From: Streptomyces sp. CB01373
Lineage (GTDB): Bacteria > Actinomycetota > Actinomycetes > Streptomycetales > Streptomycetaceae
NCBI RefSeq assembly: GCF_002803075.1
Contig: NZ_NNBK01000011.1
Coordinates: forward strand, 311,629 to 375,628
Reading direction: 5' to 3'
DNA: 64,000 bases
The notes below the pieces were generated by a model, which did not search any database, was not told the DNA's origin, and worked only from the letters and a program-made list of their open reading frames with translations. How positions within the stretch are numbered: the stretch's first letter is position 1; each line of letters starts with the position of its first letter. A program made the position numbers and the translations under genes. Below are positions 24,828-34,702 of the stretch, piece by piece.

Positions 24828-24862
24828 CTGGGGGTCCCCCCTGCTCGAAGAGCTTGGGGGAG
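24828..24862. repeat. Short Streptomyces palindromic repeat (C), inside MITE
   Basis: CTGGGGGTCCCCCCTGCTCG then AAGAGCTTGGGGGAG. The CTGCTCGAAGAGCT core recurs at 42011-42027 inside the second inverted-repeat element. Confidence 0.8.
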
Positions 24863-24906
24863 CCGTGCCGGACGCCGCGAGCCGGTGAACCTTTCCGGTC
24901 ACAGCA

Positions 24907-25731
24907 CTAGAGGCGGCCCAGGACCTGGGTCAGCAGGGAGCCCATGCGGGTGGCGCTGTCGCGGCCCGCCTGGAGGACCTCTTCGTGGTTGAGGGGTTCG
25001 CCGGTCATGCCCGCGGCGAGGTTGGTCACCAGGGAGATGCCGAGGACCTCCGCGCCGGCCTCGCGGGCGGCGATGGCCTCCAGGACGGTGGACATGCCGA
25101 CCAGGTCCGCGCCGATGGTGCGGGCCATGCGGATCTCCGCCGGCGTCTCGTAGTGCGGGCCGGGGAACTGCGCGTAGACGCCTTCCTCGAGGGTGGGGTC
25201 GACCTCCTTGCACAGGGCGCGCAGGCGCGGGGAGTACAGGTCGGTGAGGTCGACGAAGTTGGCGCCGACGATCGGCGAGGTGGCCGTCAGGTTGAGGTGG
25301 TCGCTGATCAGCACCGGCTGGCCGGGGCGCATGCCCTCGCGCAGGCCGCCGCAGCCGTTGGTGAGCACGATCGTCTTGCAGCCGGCCGCGACGGCGGTGC
25401 GCACGCCGTGGGCCACGGCGGCCACGCCCCGGCCCTCGTAGTAGTGGGTGCGGCCCAGGAAGACCAGCGCGCGGCTGTCCCCGATGGTGTACGAGCGGAT
25501 CTTGCCGCCGTGGCCCTCGACCGCCGGCGGCGGGAATCCGGGCAGCTCGGTGACCTGGAACTCGGCGTCGGGGGTCCCCAGGGCGTCGACGGCCGGTGCC
25601 CAGCCGGACCCCATCACGAGGGCGACGTCGTGGGACTCGGCACCCGTGAGTTCGCGCAGGCGCGCGGCGGCGGCGTCGGCGGCGGCGTACGGGTCGCCCT
25701 GGATGTCGTCCGGAAGAAGAGATGCGTTCAC
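24907..25731 (-). CDS. Purine nucleoside phosphorylase
   Basis: 274-residue PNP of the trimeric (PNP/MTAP class II) type, which cleaves inosine/guanosine with phosphate. Seen: VMGSGWAPAVDALG, GHGGKIRSYTIGDSRALVFLGRTHYYEGRG (phosphate His and Arg, in two parts of the sequence), TNGCGGLREGM, ISDHLNLT, QFPGPHYETPAEIRM, VGMSTVLEAIAAREAG (substrate Met/Thr). GTG at 25729-25731 is chosen; it lies 25 bp from the operator, and longer frames would read through it. The stop codon is contributed by the end of the MITE. Confidence 0.92.
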   Translation of the reverse strand: MNASLLPDDIQGDPYAAADAAAARLRELTGAESHDVALVMGSGWAPAVDALGTPDAEFQVTELPGFPPPAVEGHGGKIRSYTIGDSRALVFLGRTHYYEGRGVAAVAHGVRTAVAAGCKTIVLTNGCGGLREGMRPGQPVLISDHLNLTATSPIVGANFVDLTDLYSPRLRALCKEVDPTLEEGVYAQFPGPHYETPAEIRMARTIGADLVGMSTVLEAIAAREAGAEVLGISLVTNLAAGMTGEPLNHEEVLQAGRDSATRMGSLLTQVLGRL

Positions 25732-25756
25732 GCCGACGAGCGTAGCCGCTATTCGC

Positions 25757-25768
25757 CTACGCGCGTAG
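25757..25768. promoter_or_regulatory. Palindromic operator upstream of pnp
   Basis: Third perfect copy of CTACGCGCGTAG, 25 bp upstream of the pnp GTG (minus strand). See the sites at 10032 and 21732. Confidence 0.87.
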
Positions 25769-25880
25769 ATGCCCGTGGTCACGGCAATGCGATCGTTGTC
25801 TTGTCGTTTCCGACGAGGAACGGCTCCCGACGGCCCTCGAGGCGGGTCCGGTCAGGCTTCCAGGAGGTCGGCGGCGCCGC

Positions 25881-26318
25881 TCAGCACGGCCGCTTCCGCA
25901 GCTCCATCACGTAGTCGTGGGGTGCCCCCGCCGACTCCGCCGCGTCGGCGATCTCGCCGAGGTAGCGGGCGGAGGGGAGCCCGCCCTCGTAGCCGTCGAG
26001 GACGTAGGCCCAGGCCCGTTCCTCGCCGTCCAGGGTGTGGATGCGCACGCGTGTCCGCCGGTAGACGCCGAGCCCCACGCCCACCCAGCGGTCGAGGGAG
26101 TCCTCGTCCATCGGGGCGATGTCGTACAGGGCCACGAAGACCTGGGAGATCGGATCCTCCACAAGGGTCGCCAGCGCGCCCTCCCAGCCCATCTGCTCCC
26201 CGCCGAAGGTCAGCCGCCAGCCGTTCAGCCAGCCCGTGGCACGCAGCGGCGAGTGCGGGGCGCGGCGGGACATCAGCCGCGCGTCGAGATTGCCGGAGTA
26301 TGCGGCATAGAGCGACAT
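25881..26318 (-). CDS. Gamma-glutamylcyclotransferase-like protein
   Basis: 145 residues. The N terminus MSLYAAYSGNLDARLM is the conserved nucleotide-like loop (YxSNL type) of the AIG2/GGCT fold, followed by GWLNGWRLTFGGE, VALYDIAPMDEDSLDRWVG and the C-terminal WAYVLDGYEGGLPSARYLGEI. ATG at 26318. Members act on gamma-glutamyl or related amine bonds, but many are uncharacterised; the substrate here is unknown. Divergent from the flavoprotein gene. Confidence 0.8.
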   Translation of the reverse strand: MSLYAAYSGNLDARLMSRRAPHSPLRATGWLNGWRLTFGGEQMGWEGALATLVEDPISQVFVALYDIAPMDEDSLDRWVGVGLGVYRRTRVRIHTLDGEERAWAYVLDGYEGGLPSARYLGEIADAAESAGAPHDYVMELRKRPC

Positions 26319-26426
26319 GCACCGAGCGTACGACAGCCGCGCACCCGTCTCACGGGTCCCACGGGCAACGCGGGACCACCGTGCCGCGCCGCCCCGGGGC
26401 CGTAGCACCTTGAACGGTGCGGGACA

Positions 26427-27899
26427 ATGGAGTACGTGACTCGGATCGTGATCATCGGTGGTGGACCCGGCGGCTACGAAGCGGCGCTGGTGGCGGCGCA
26501 GCTCGGCGCGGAGGTGACCGTCGTCGACTGCGACGGTCTGGGCGGAGCGTCGGTGCTGACCGACTGCGTGCCGTCGAAGACCCTTATCGCTACGGCCGAG
26601 GTGATGACCACCTTCGACTCGTCGTACGAGGAACTGGGGATCACCGTCGCCGACACCCTCTCCGACGGCGGCCCCGCCGAGGCCTCGCCCGCGGAGCGGG
26701 CCGCCCGGGTGGTGGGCGTCGACCTGGGGAAGGTCAACCGGCGGGTCAAGCGGCTGGCGCTCGCCCAGTCCCACGACATCACCGCGTCCGTGACGCGGGC
26801 CGGCGCCCGGGTCATGCGCGGGCGCGGCCGGCTGGAGGGCATGCAGGCGCTCGACGGGTCGCGCACGGTCGTCGTCAGGGCGGCCGACGGGAGCGAGGAG
26901 AGGCTCACCGCGGACGCCGTACTGATCGCGACCGGCGGTCACCCGCGCGAGCTGCCCGATGCCCAGCCGGACGGCGAGCGCATCCTCAACTGGACCCAGG
27001 TCTACGACCTCGACGAGCTGCCCGAGGAGCTCATCGTGGTCGGCTCGGGCGTCACCGGCGCCGAGTTCGCCGGCGCCTACCAGGCGCTCGGCTCGAAGGT
27101 CACCCTGGTGTCCTCCCGCGACCGCGTGCTGCCGGGTGAGGACCCGGACGCGGCCGCCGTCCTGGAGGACGTCTTCCGCCGCCGCGGCATGAACGTCATG
27201 GCGCGCTCGCGTGCCGCCGCGGCCAAGCGGGTCGGGGACCGCGTGGAGGTGACGCTGGCGGACGGCCGGGTCATCGAGGGCAGCCACTGCCTGATGGCCG
27301 TCGGCGCCATCCCCAACAGCGCCGGGCTCGGCCTGGAGGAGGCCGGCGTCAAGCTGCGCGATTCCGGTCACATCTGGACCGACAAGGTGTCCCGGACGAC
27401 GGCTCCGGGCGTGTACGCGGCCGGCGACGTGACCGGGGTCTTCGCACTGGCCTCGGTGGCGGCGATGCAGGGACGCATCGCGATGTACCACTTCCTGGGC
27501 GACGCGGTGGCCCCGCTGAACCTCAAGACGGTCTCCTCCAACGTCTTCACCGACCCCGAGATCGCCACCGTCGGCTACTCCCAGGCCGACGTGGACGCGG
27601 GCAAGATCGACGCCCGGTGTGTGAAGCTGCCGCTGCTGCGCAACCCGCGCGCCAAGATGCAGGGCATCCGGGACGGCTTCGTCAAGATCTTCTGCCGTCC
27701 GGGCACGGGAATCGTGGTCGGCGGCGTGGTCGTGGCCCCGCGCGCCTCGGAACTGATCCACCCCGTCTCGATCGCCGTCGACAACAACCTGACGGTCGAG
27801 CAGATCGCGAACGCGTTCACCGTGTACCCCTCGCTGTCGGGCTCGATCGCCGAGGTGGCACGGCAGCTGCACACGCGCAAGGCGACGGGCGAGGCGTAG
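26427..27899 (+). CDS. LpdA-like NAD(P)H quinone reductase (flavoprotein disulfide reductase family)
   Basis: 490 residues with FAD loop GGGPGGYEAALVAAQLGAEV, NAD loop VGSGVTGAEFAGAYQALGS, second FAD motif VYAAGDVTGVFALASVAAMQG and C-terminal dimer domain. The redox-active disulfide is incomplete: the usual GGxCxxxGCxPSK reads GGASVLTDCVPSK, with only one Cys. The C-terminal HPxxxE motif is HPVS, also altered. That matches the non-lipoamide family including M. tuberculosis LpdA (Rv3303c), shown to be a quinone reductase. It is therefore probably not a dihydrolipoamide dehydrogenase. Confidence 0.85.
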   Translation: MEYVTRIVIIGGGPGGYEAALVAAQLGAEVTVVDCDGLGGASVLTDCVPSKTLIATAEVMTTFDSSYEELGITVADTLSDGGPAEASPAERAARVVGVDLGKVNRRVKRLALAQSHDITASVTRAGARVMRGRGRLEGMQALDGSRTVVVRAADGSEERLTADAVLIATGGHPRELPDAQPDGERILNWTQVYDLDELPEELIVVGSGVTGAEFAGAYQALGSKVTLVSSRDRVLPGEDPDAAAVLEDVFRRRGMNVMARSRAAAAKRVGDRVEVTLADGRVIEGSHCLMAVGAIPNSAGLGLEEAGVKLRDSGHIWTDKVSRTTAPGVYAAGDVTGVFALASVAAMQGRIAMYHFLGDAVAPLNLKTVSSNVFTDPEIATVGYSQADVDAGKIDARCVKLPLLRNPRAKMQGIRDGFVKIFCRPGTGIVVGGVVVAPRASELIHPVSIAVDNNLTVEQIANAFTVYPSLSGSIAEVARQLHTRKATGEA

Positions 27900-27915
27900 G
27901 GGCTCGGCACGGTTG

Positions 27916-27942
27916 CGACTCCCCGCCGGTCACGGGGAGTCG
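27916..27942 (+). terminator. Terminator after the flavoprotein gene
   Basis: Perfect 10-bp stem CGACTCCCCG / CGGGGAGTCG with a seven-base loop, 17 bp after the stop codon. Confidence 0.85.
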
Positions 27943-28071
27943 TGGACCATGCCGGTGGCAGGAGCGAACGGAACAGGCTCTATACCATCTGGCGTTCTGC
28001 CCTGCGAACAACTTCTGCTAATCGGCGCAAACTGCTGAAAGCAGACGGTCGCTGGGGTTACTGTCAGTTTC

Positions 28072-29031
28072 GTGTTCGCTGCTGAACGTCGCCAATTGAT
28101 CCTCGAAATGGTGCGAGCGAACGGTGCCGTGTCGCTCCGTGAACTCGCCCGCGTCGTCCAGACCTCCGAAGTGACCGTACGGCGGGACGTGCGGGCGCTG
28201 GAGGCCGAAGGACTCCTCGACCGCCGGCACGGCGGTGCGGTACTCCCGGGTGGGTTCACCCGTGAGTCCGGCTTCCCGCAGAAGTCGCATCTCGCGACCG
28301 CGGAGAAGACGGCCATCGCCGACCTTGCCGCGGGCCTCGTCGAAGAGGGCGAGGCGATCGTCGTGGGCGCGGGTACGACCACCCAGGAGCTGGCCCGCCG
28401 GCTCGCCCGGGTGCCCGGCCTGACCGTCGTCACCAACTCCCTGCTGGTCGCCCAGGCGCTGGCCCACGCCAACCGCGTGGAGGTCGTGATGACCGGCGGC
28501 ACGCTGCGCGGCTCCAACTACGCGCTCGTCGGGTCCGGGGCCGAGCAGTCGCTGCACGGGCTGCGGGTGTCCAAGGCCTTCCTGTCGGGGAGCGGACTGA
28601 CGGCCGAGCGCGGCCTGTCCACGTCCAACATGCTGTCGGCGTCCGTCGACCGGGCACTGGTGCAGTCCGCCGCGGAGGTGGTGGTGCTCGCCGACCACTC
28701 CAAGCTCGGTACGGACACGATGTTCCAGACGGTCCCGACCGACCTCATCACCCGCCTGGTGACGGACGATCCCCCGGCCCACGACGACCGCGCGGCCACC
28801 GAGCTCCAGGCCCTCGCCGACCAGGGCGTCCAGATCGCCGTGACCGGCGCGGCGGGAAACCCGGCGGCGGATCAGCCCCCGCCCCGCGACCGCCGCCGTG
28901 AGGTGCCCCTCCCGGGCCCCCGCCGCACCCAGCCACCGGGCGCGAACCTCCGCCCGGCGTCCCTGGGCGGGGACCAGCCGAACGGCACGGAGCGTCCGGC
29001 CGCACGGGTGGCGGACCTCCGGAGGCGCTGA
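28072..29031 (+). CDS. DeoR-family transcriptional regulator
   Basis: 319 residues. HTH at about residues 5-58 (ERRQLILEMVRANGAVSLRE, TSEVTVRRDVRALEAEGLLDRRHGGA) followed by the sugar-phosphate-sensing DeoR C-terminal domain (GAGTTTQELARRL, TVVTNSLLVAQAL, VMTGGTLRGSNYALVG, LADHSKLGTDTMFQ). The last 60 or so residues are a Pro/Arg-rich tail not part of the fold. GTG start at 28072. DeoR proteins sense phosphorylated sugars such as deoxyribose 5-phosphate. It is the nearest candidate for the CTACGCGCGTAG regulon, but its own promoter lacks that site. Confidence 0.88.
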   Translation: MFAAERRQLILEMVRANGAVSLRELARVVQTSEVTVRRDVRALEAEGLLDRRHGGAVLPGGFTRESGFPQKSHLATAEKTAIADLAAGLVEEGEAIVVGAGTTTQELARRLARVPGLTVVTNSLLVAQALAHANRVEVVMTGGTLRGSNYALVGSGAEQSLHGLRVSKAFLSGSGLTAERGLSTSNMLSASVDRALVQSAAEVVVLADHSKLGTDTMFQTVPTDLITRLVTDDPPAHDDRAATELQALADQGVQIAVTGAAGNPAADQPPPRDRRREVPLPGPRRTQPPGANLRPASLGGDQPNGTERPAARVADLRRR

Positions 29032-29118
29032 GGGCTTCGCCGCCCCTGGGAGAGGCCTGGGGAGGTCTTCGGGCCGCGCTCGGGAAGGACCGCGGACCGC
29101 CTCGCCCCGGAAAGCACG

Positions 29119-29154
29119 GAGCCCGGCGGGCCGCTCGCGCGGCTCGCCGGGCTC
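29119..29154. terminator. Bidirectional terminator between deoR-like and accA2 genes
   Basis: GAGCCCGGCG (29119-29128) pairs perfectly with CGCCGGGCTC (29145-29154), with a GC-rich 16-base loop. It lies between convergent genes. Confidence 0.78.
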
Positions 29155-29173
29155 CTGCGGGTGCTCCGGGAGA

Positions 29174-30946
29174 TCAGTCCTTGATCTCGCAGATGACGGC
29201 GCCGGAGGTGACGGAGGCGCCGACGTCGGCGGACAGGCCCTTGATGGTGCCGCTGCGGTGGGCGTTGAGCGGCTGCTCCATCTTCATGGCCTCCAGGACG
29301 ACGACCAGGTCGCCCTCCTTGACCTCCTGGCCCTCCTCGACGGCGACCTTGACGATGGTGCCCTGCATCGGGGAGGCGAGGGTGTCGCCGGAGGCGACGG
29401 GGCCGGACTTCTTCGCGGCGCGGCGCTTGGGCTTGGCGCCCGCGGCGAGGCCGGTGCGGGCCAGGGACATGCCCAGCGAGGTGGGCAGGGAGACCTCCAG
29501 GCGCTTGCCGCCGACCTCGACGACGACGGTCTCGCGGCCCGCCTCCTCGTCCGCCTCGGTGTCGGCGACGGCGGTGAAGGGCTTGATGTCGTTGACGAAC
29601 TCGGTCTCGATCCAGCGGGTGTGGACCGTGAACGGGTCGCTGGATCCGGTCAATTCCGGGGCGAACGCCGGGTCGGTGACCACCGCGCGGTGGAAGGGGA
29701 TGGCCGTGGCCATGCCCTCGACCTGGAACTCCTCCAGGGCCCGGGCAGCCCGCTGGAGGGCCTCCTTGCGGGTGCGGCCGGTCACGATCAGCTTGGCCAG
29801 CAGGGAGTCCCAGGCCGGGCCGATGACGCTGCCGGACTCCACGCCCGCGTCCAGGCGGACGCCGGGGCCGGAGGGCGCGGCGAAGTTCGTCACGGTGCCG
29901 GGGGCGGGCAGGAAGCCCCGGCCCGGGTCCTCGCCGTTGATGCGGAACTCGAAGGAGTGGCCGCGCAGCGGCGGGTCGTCGTAGCCGAGCTCCTCGCCGT
30001 CGGCGATGCGGAACATCTCGCGCACCAGGTCGATGCCGGCGACCTCCTCGGTGACCGGGTGCTCGACCTGGAGGCGGGTGTTGACCTCCAGGAAGGAGAT
30101 CGTGCCGTCCTGGCCGACCAGGAACTCGCAGGTGCCGGCGCCGACGTAGCCGGCCTCCTTCAGGATCGCCTTGGAGGCGCGGTACAGCTCGGCGACCTGC
30201 TCCTCGGACAGGAACGGCGCCGGGGCCTCCTCGACCAGCTTCTGGTGGCGGCGCTGGAGGGAGCAGTCACGCGTGGAGACGACGACCACGTTGCCGTGGC
30301 GGTCGGCCAGGCACTGGGTCTCCACGTGGCGGGGCCGGTCCAGGTAGCGCTCGACGAAGCACTCGCCGCGGCCGAAGGCGGCCACGGCCTCGCGCACGGC
30401 GGACTCGTAGAGCTCGGGGACCTCGTCCAGGGTGCGGGCGACCTTCAGGCCGCGCCCGCCGCCGCCGAAGGCGGCCTTGATGGCGATCGGCAGGCCGTTC
30501 TCCTCGGCGAAGGCCACGACCTCCTCGGCGCCGGAGACCGGGTCGGGGGTGCCGGCCACCAGGGGGGCACCGGCGCGCTGGGCGATGTGCCGGGCGGCGA
30601 CCTTGTCGCCGAGGTCGCGGATGGCCTGCGGCGGCGGGCCGATCCAGACGAGGTCGGCGTCCAGCACGGCCTGGGCGAATTCGGCGTTCTCCGAGAGGAA
30701 GCCGTATCCGGGGTGGATCGCGTCCGCGCCGGACTCCTTCGCGGCCTTCAGCACCTTGTCGATGTCCAGGTAGCTGGTGGCCGGGGTGTCACCGCCCAGG
30801 GCGAACGCCTCATCCGCGGCGCGGACATGCAGAGCGTCCCGATCCGGGTCGGCGTAGACGGCCACGCTCGCGATACCGGCGTCCCGGCAGGCCCGGGCAA
30901 CGCGGACAGCGATTTCGCCACGGTTGGCGATGAGCACCTTGCGCAC
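29174..30946 (-). CDS. accA2: Acyl-CoA carboxylase alpha subunit (biotin carboxylase + BCCP)
   Basis: 590 residues, ATP-dependent carboxylation of its own biotin for acetyl-/propionyl-CoA carboxylase. GTG at 30946 (VRKVLIANRGEIAVRV). Seen: biotin carboxylase domain (1-445; ATP loop KAAFGGGGRGLKVA, catalytic EVNTRLQVEHPVTE), linker, and C-terminal biotinyl domain with acceptor Lys at about 555 in EAMKMEQ. Length and sequence fit AccA1/AccA2 of S. coelicolor (SCO4921 from memory). It pairs with the beta and epsilon subunits at 34591-32771 and needs BirA (34703). Confidence 0.96.
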   Translation of the reverse strand: MRKVLIANRGEIAVRVARACRDAGIASVAVYADPDRDALHVRAADEAFALGGDTPATSYLDIDKVLKAAKESGADAIHPGYGFLSENAEFAQAVLDADLVWIGPPPQAIRDLGDKVAARHIAQRAGAPLVAGTPDPVSGAEEVVAFAEENGLPIAIKAAFGGGGRGLKVARTLDEVPELYESAVREAVAAFGRGECFVERYLDRPRHVETQCLADRHGNVVVVSTRDCSLQRRHQKLVEEAPAPFLSEEQVAELYRASKAILKEAGYVGAGTCEFLVGQDGTISFLEVNTRLQVEHPVTEEVAGIDLVREMFRIADGEELGYDDPPLRGHSFEFRINGEDPGRGFLPAPGTVTNFAAPSGPGVRLDAGVESGSVIGPAWDSLLAKLIVTGRTRKEALQRAARALEEFQVEGMATAIPFHRAVVTDPAFAPELTGSSDPFTVHTRWIETEFVNDIKPFTAVADTEADEEAGRETVVVEVGGKRLEVSLPTSLGMSLARTGLAAGAKPKRRAAKKSGPVASGDTLASPMQGTIVKVAVEEGQEVKEGDLVVVLEAMKMEQPLNAHRSGTIKGLSADVGASVTSGAVICEIKD

Positions 30947-31311
30947 GATTGAGGCTCCCTCCTTGAAACAAGCCGAGTTTAGGGACTGCCGACACGGCAC
31001 TTCGACCCGTCCCCCATGGTGAGCTTGCCCACACGGAGCGTGATCCGAGGCGCGCTCGACTCGCGAAATCCCTTGTCGCATCGCTGTACGCAGGACTCCT
31101 CCGGAAAACCCTAGTCCTCCCATGTGGCCAAGGTCTCTGTGAGGGCGTGCTGCGACGCACTTCGTTTCTTTGTGGAGTCCCTACGAATGGCCCAATGATT
31201 CTTTGCCGGTGGCAGAACTCTTGTCCCCGGGTTTACCCGTTAGTAGCGTTCAGGATGTCTCGGTAGTACTCGCGGTAACAGGGCTCCGCGCGGAGCGGCA
31301 GGCGGAAGTGG
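30947..31311. promoter_or_regulatory. Divergent promoter region, accA2 / membrane protein
   Basis: 365 bp without a convincing gene. The right part (about 31080-31260) is less GC-rich than its surroundings and should contain the promoters for both divergent genes. No clear operator palindrome was seen. Confidence 0.45.
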
Positions 31312-31911
31312 GTGGGACCCGTGGTGCGCAGACCGGTGGCGTGGGTGGTGGCGCTCGTGCTCTTCGCGGAGGCGTTCGGCGTGGCTGCGCTGAACTGGTT
31401 CCTCGGGATGGTCGTGCACCGGCAGAGGATGTCCCTGGCCGGCCTGGATCCGAACGTCATGTCGACCTCGTCGAAGGCCGGCGGCCTGGTCTTCGGCCTC
31501 TACTTCGCCCTGTGCGGCCTTGTCGCCCTGCTCGTGGCGCTACGGGGCCACCGCCCGGCCGGCGCCGGGCGCGTCCTGCTGATCAGCGCGGCCGTGGTGC
31601 ACGGCCTCCTCGGCGCGTTCGCCTGGGGGCTGGTGGGCCGGCGGGCGTTCCTGTTCATGGTGGTGGTGCTCGGCCTCATCGTGCTGCTGCTGATGACGCA
31701 CGACCACGAGGAGGGTCCGGCGGGCGAGGCGCGGGACGGCCGTTCCGCGGACGCGGGCGGGCCGGAGGCCGAAGCCACTCCCGGCTCCGAAGCCACTCCC
31801 GGATCCGGGCGGACCGCCGGTCCGCCGGTGCTGGGGAAGCAGACGGATCATGTCCATGAGGAGCCGCCCAAGCCCCTCACTCCTCCTCCGGCCGAGGCCC
31901 GTACCCCCTGA
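31312..31911 (+). CDS. Conserved four-helix membrane protein
   Basis: 199 residues, GTG start at 31312. Four hydrophobic segments (VAWVVALVLFAEAFGVAAL, LVFGLYFALCGLVALLVAL, VLLISAAVVHGLLGAFAWGL, FLFMVVVLGLIVLLLM) in the first 140 residues, then a hydrophilic Pro/Glu/Ala tail with the repeat EATPGSEATPGS. The stop is followed closely by the convergent maf stop at 31912. Function not recognised; its location beside the carboxylase genes appears conserved in Streptomyces as I remember it. Confidence 0.75.
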   Translation: MGPVVRRPVAWVVALVLFAEAFGVAALNWFLGMVVHRQRMSLAGLDPNVMSTSSKAGGLVFGLYFALCGLVALLVALRGHRPAGAGRVLLISAAVVHGLLGAFAWGLVGRRAFLFMVVVLGLIVLLLMTHDHEEGPAGEARDGRSADAGGPEAEATPGSEATPGSGRTAGPPVLGKQTDHVHEEPPKPLTPPPAEARTP

Positions 31912-32532
31912 TCAGCCCGCGGTCGGCGCCCACAATTCGGTGATGCCCACGCCGAGTTCGGCCAGCAGGCGGCGGACCAGGGGCAGGCTGATGCCGATGA
32001 CGTTGCCGTGGTCGCCGTCGATGCCGTCGATGAAGGGCGCCGAACGGCCGTCCAGGGTGAAGGCGCCGGCCACGTACAGGGGCTCGCCCGAGGCGACGTA
32101 CGCGGCGATCTCGTCGTCGGTCGGTTCACCGAAGCGGACGACGGTGGAGGCGGTGGCAGCGGCGTGCCGCCCGCTCTCCGTGTCCCAGACGCAGTGCCCG
32201 GTCTGCAGGGTGCCGACCCGGCCGCGCATCGCCTTCCAGCGGGCGGTGGCCTCCTCGGCGTCGGCGGGCTTGCCGAGGGCGTGGCCGTCGAGGTCGAGCA
32301 CGGAGTCGCAGCCGATCACGAGCGCGCCCCGGACCTCCGGGCGGGCCGCCACCACGGAGGCCTTCGCCTCGGCGAGGGCGAGGGCGAGTTCGGCGGGGGT
32401 GGGCGCGGTGACCGCGTCCTCGTCGACGCCGCTCACGACGACCTCCGGGTCGAGCCCGGCCTGCCGGAGCAGCCCGAGCCGGGCGGGGGACTGGGAGGCG
32501 AGCACGAGTCGGCGGCGCGGCTGGTCAGTCAT
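31912..32532 (-). CDS. Maf-like nucleotide pyrophosphatase
   Basis: 206 residues. Seen: the N-terminal active-site strand LVLASQSPARLGLLRQAG (LASxSPxR motif), VIGCDSVLDLDGHALGKP, and DGRSAPFIDGIDGDHGNVIGISLPLV, which are Maf/HAM1-like nucleotide pyrophosphatase motifs. It removes non-canonical or modified NTPs and is linked to septum control in other bacteria. ATG at 32532 was preferred over an upstream start overlapping mmpB. Last gene of the pccB-pccE-mmpB-maf set. Confidence 0.9.
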   Translation of the reverse strand: MTDQPRRRLVLASQSPARLGLLRQAGLDPEVVVSGVDEDAVTAPTPAELALALAEAKASVVAARPEVRGALVIGCDSVLDLDGHALGKPADAEEATARWKAMRGRVGTLQTGHCVWDTESGRHAAATASTVVRFGEPTDDEIAAYVASGEPLYVAGAFTLDGRSAPFIDGIDGDHGNVIGISLPLVRRLLAELGVGITELWAPTAG

Positions 32533-32564
32533 ACGGTCAGCGTATCGGCGGCGGCTGCTCCGCC

Positions 32565-32693
32565 TCACCTCATGCCGATCACGAACATGGCCAGCACCAT
32601 GGCCAGCGCCATGAAAATGCCGAGCCGCCGCAACATGTCCTGCATGTCACGCAGTTCCTTCGGCGGCTCGTTCTCGGGGTCGGACCACAGCAT
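32565..32693 (-). CDS. mmpB: Small morphogenic membrane protein (MmpB-like)
   Basis: 42 residues. Starts MLWSDPENEPPKELRDMQ, then a basic stretch (LRRLG) and one transmembrane helix (IFMALAMVLAMFVIGM) to the C terminus. Matches my memory of the short Streptomyces MmpB family found beside maf. The minus-strand ATG is at 32691-32693. It lies between pccE and maf in the same orientation. Symbol assigned from sequence memory only. Confidence 0.75.
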   Translation of the reverse strand: MLWSDPENEPPKELRDMQDMLRRLGIFMALAMVLAMFVIGMR

Positions 32694-32770
32694 CCCCCGA
32701 TCGTGCGACCGGGGTGGCGCCGCGCGCCTGAGTACGCGTACTCAACTTCTGGCCGGCGCCCCGCCCGGGC

Positions 32771-32980
32771 TCAGCCCGGCCAGTAGGTCCGGGCCCAGGC
32801 CGCCGGTCCTGGCGACGGCACCCGCCGCGCGGCGATCCGCGACGGATCGGACCACGAGTCCCGGTGGCCGGGGGCCGCGCCGGACGGCGCATCCGCGGCC
32901 GCCACGGCGCGGGCCCGGACCACCGCCAGGGCGGCGGCAAGCTCCTCCGGGGTCGGGTTGCCTCGTACGACCTTGATCAC
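32771..32980 (-). CDS. pccE: Acyl-CoA carboxylase epsilon subunit
   Basis: 69 residues. Seen: VRGNPTPEELAAALAVVRARA near the N terminus and the WSDPSRIAAR...WARTYWPG C-terminal signature of the actinobacterial AccE/PccE family. Non-catalytic subunit that stabilises and stimulates the alpha/beta complex. GTG at 32980 starts nine bases after the pccB stop. Within the pccB operon. Confidence 0.9.
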   Translation of the reverse strand: MIKVVRGNPTPEELAAALAVVRARAVAAADAPSGAAPGHRDSWSDPSRIAARRVPSPGPAAWARTYWPG

Positions 32981-32989
32981 AGCGGCTCC

Positions 32990-34591
<1,602 letters not shown>

Positions 34592-34702
34592 CGGGATCGC
34601 GGCTCCCTGCCTGCTCACAAGGGGGGACGGTTACTCATCCGTAGCGTAGTAGGGGGTCCGCCGATCGGCAGTGCGGCGTTTCCCACACCTAGGGTGGCTT
34701 GC

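Larger units (their letters stand above)
24682..24910. mobile_element. MITE-like element with long terminal inverted repeats
   Basis: 229 bp bounded by CTAG. Left end CTAGTGCTGTGACCGGAAAG and the reverse complement of the right end are identical over the first 23 bases, and similarity extends to about 47 bp (both reach CTCGCGGCGTCCGG) with a four-base offset. No transposase. The interior carries two shorter palindromic repeats (24731-24768, 24828-24862) and another hairpin around 24783-24817. Its last CTAG forms the stop codon (TAG on the minus strand) of pnp. I recall such ends as widespread in Streptomyces genomes. Confidence 0.88.

Noticed and set aside
26427..27899. Dihydrolipoamide dehydrogenase (E3) of pyruvate dehydrogenase
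   Set aside because: Active disulfide is incomplete and no E1/E2 genes are adjacent; the quinone reductase-like assignment fits better.
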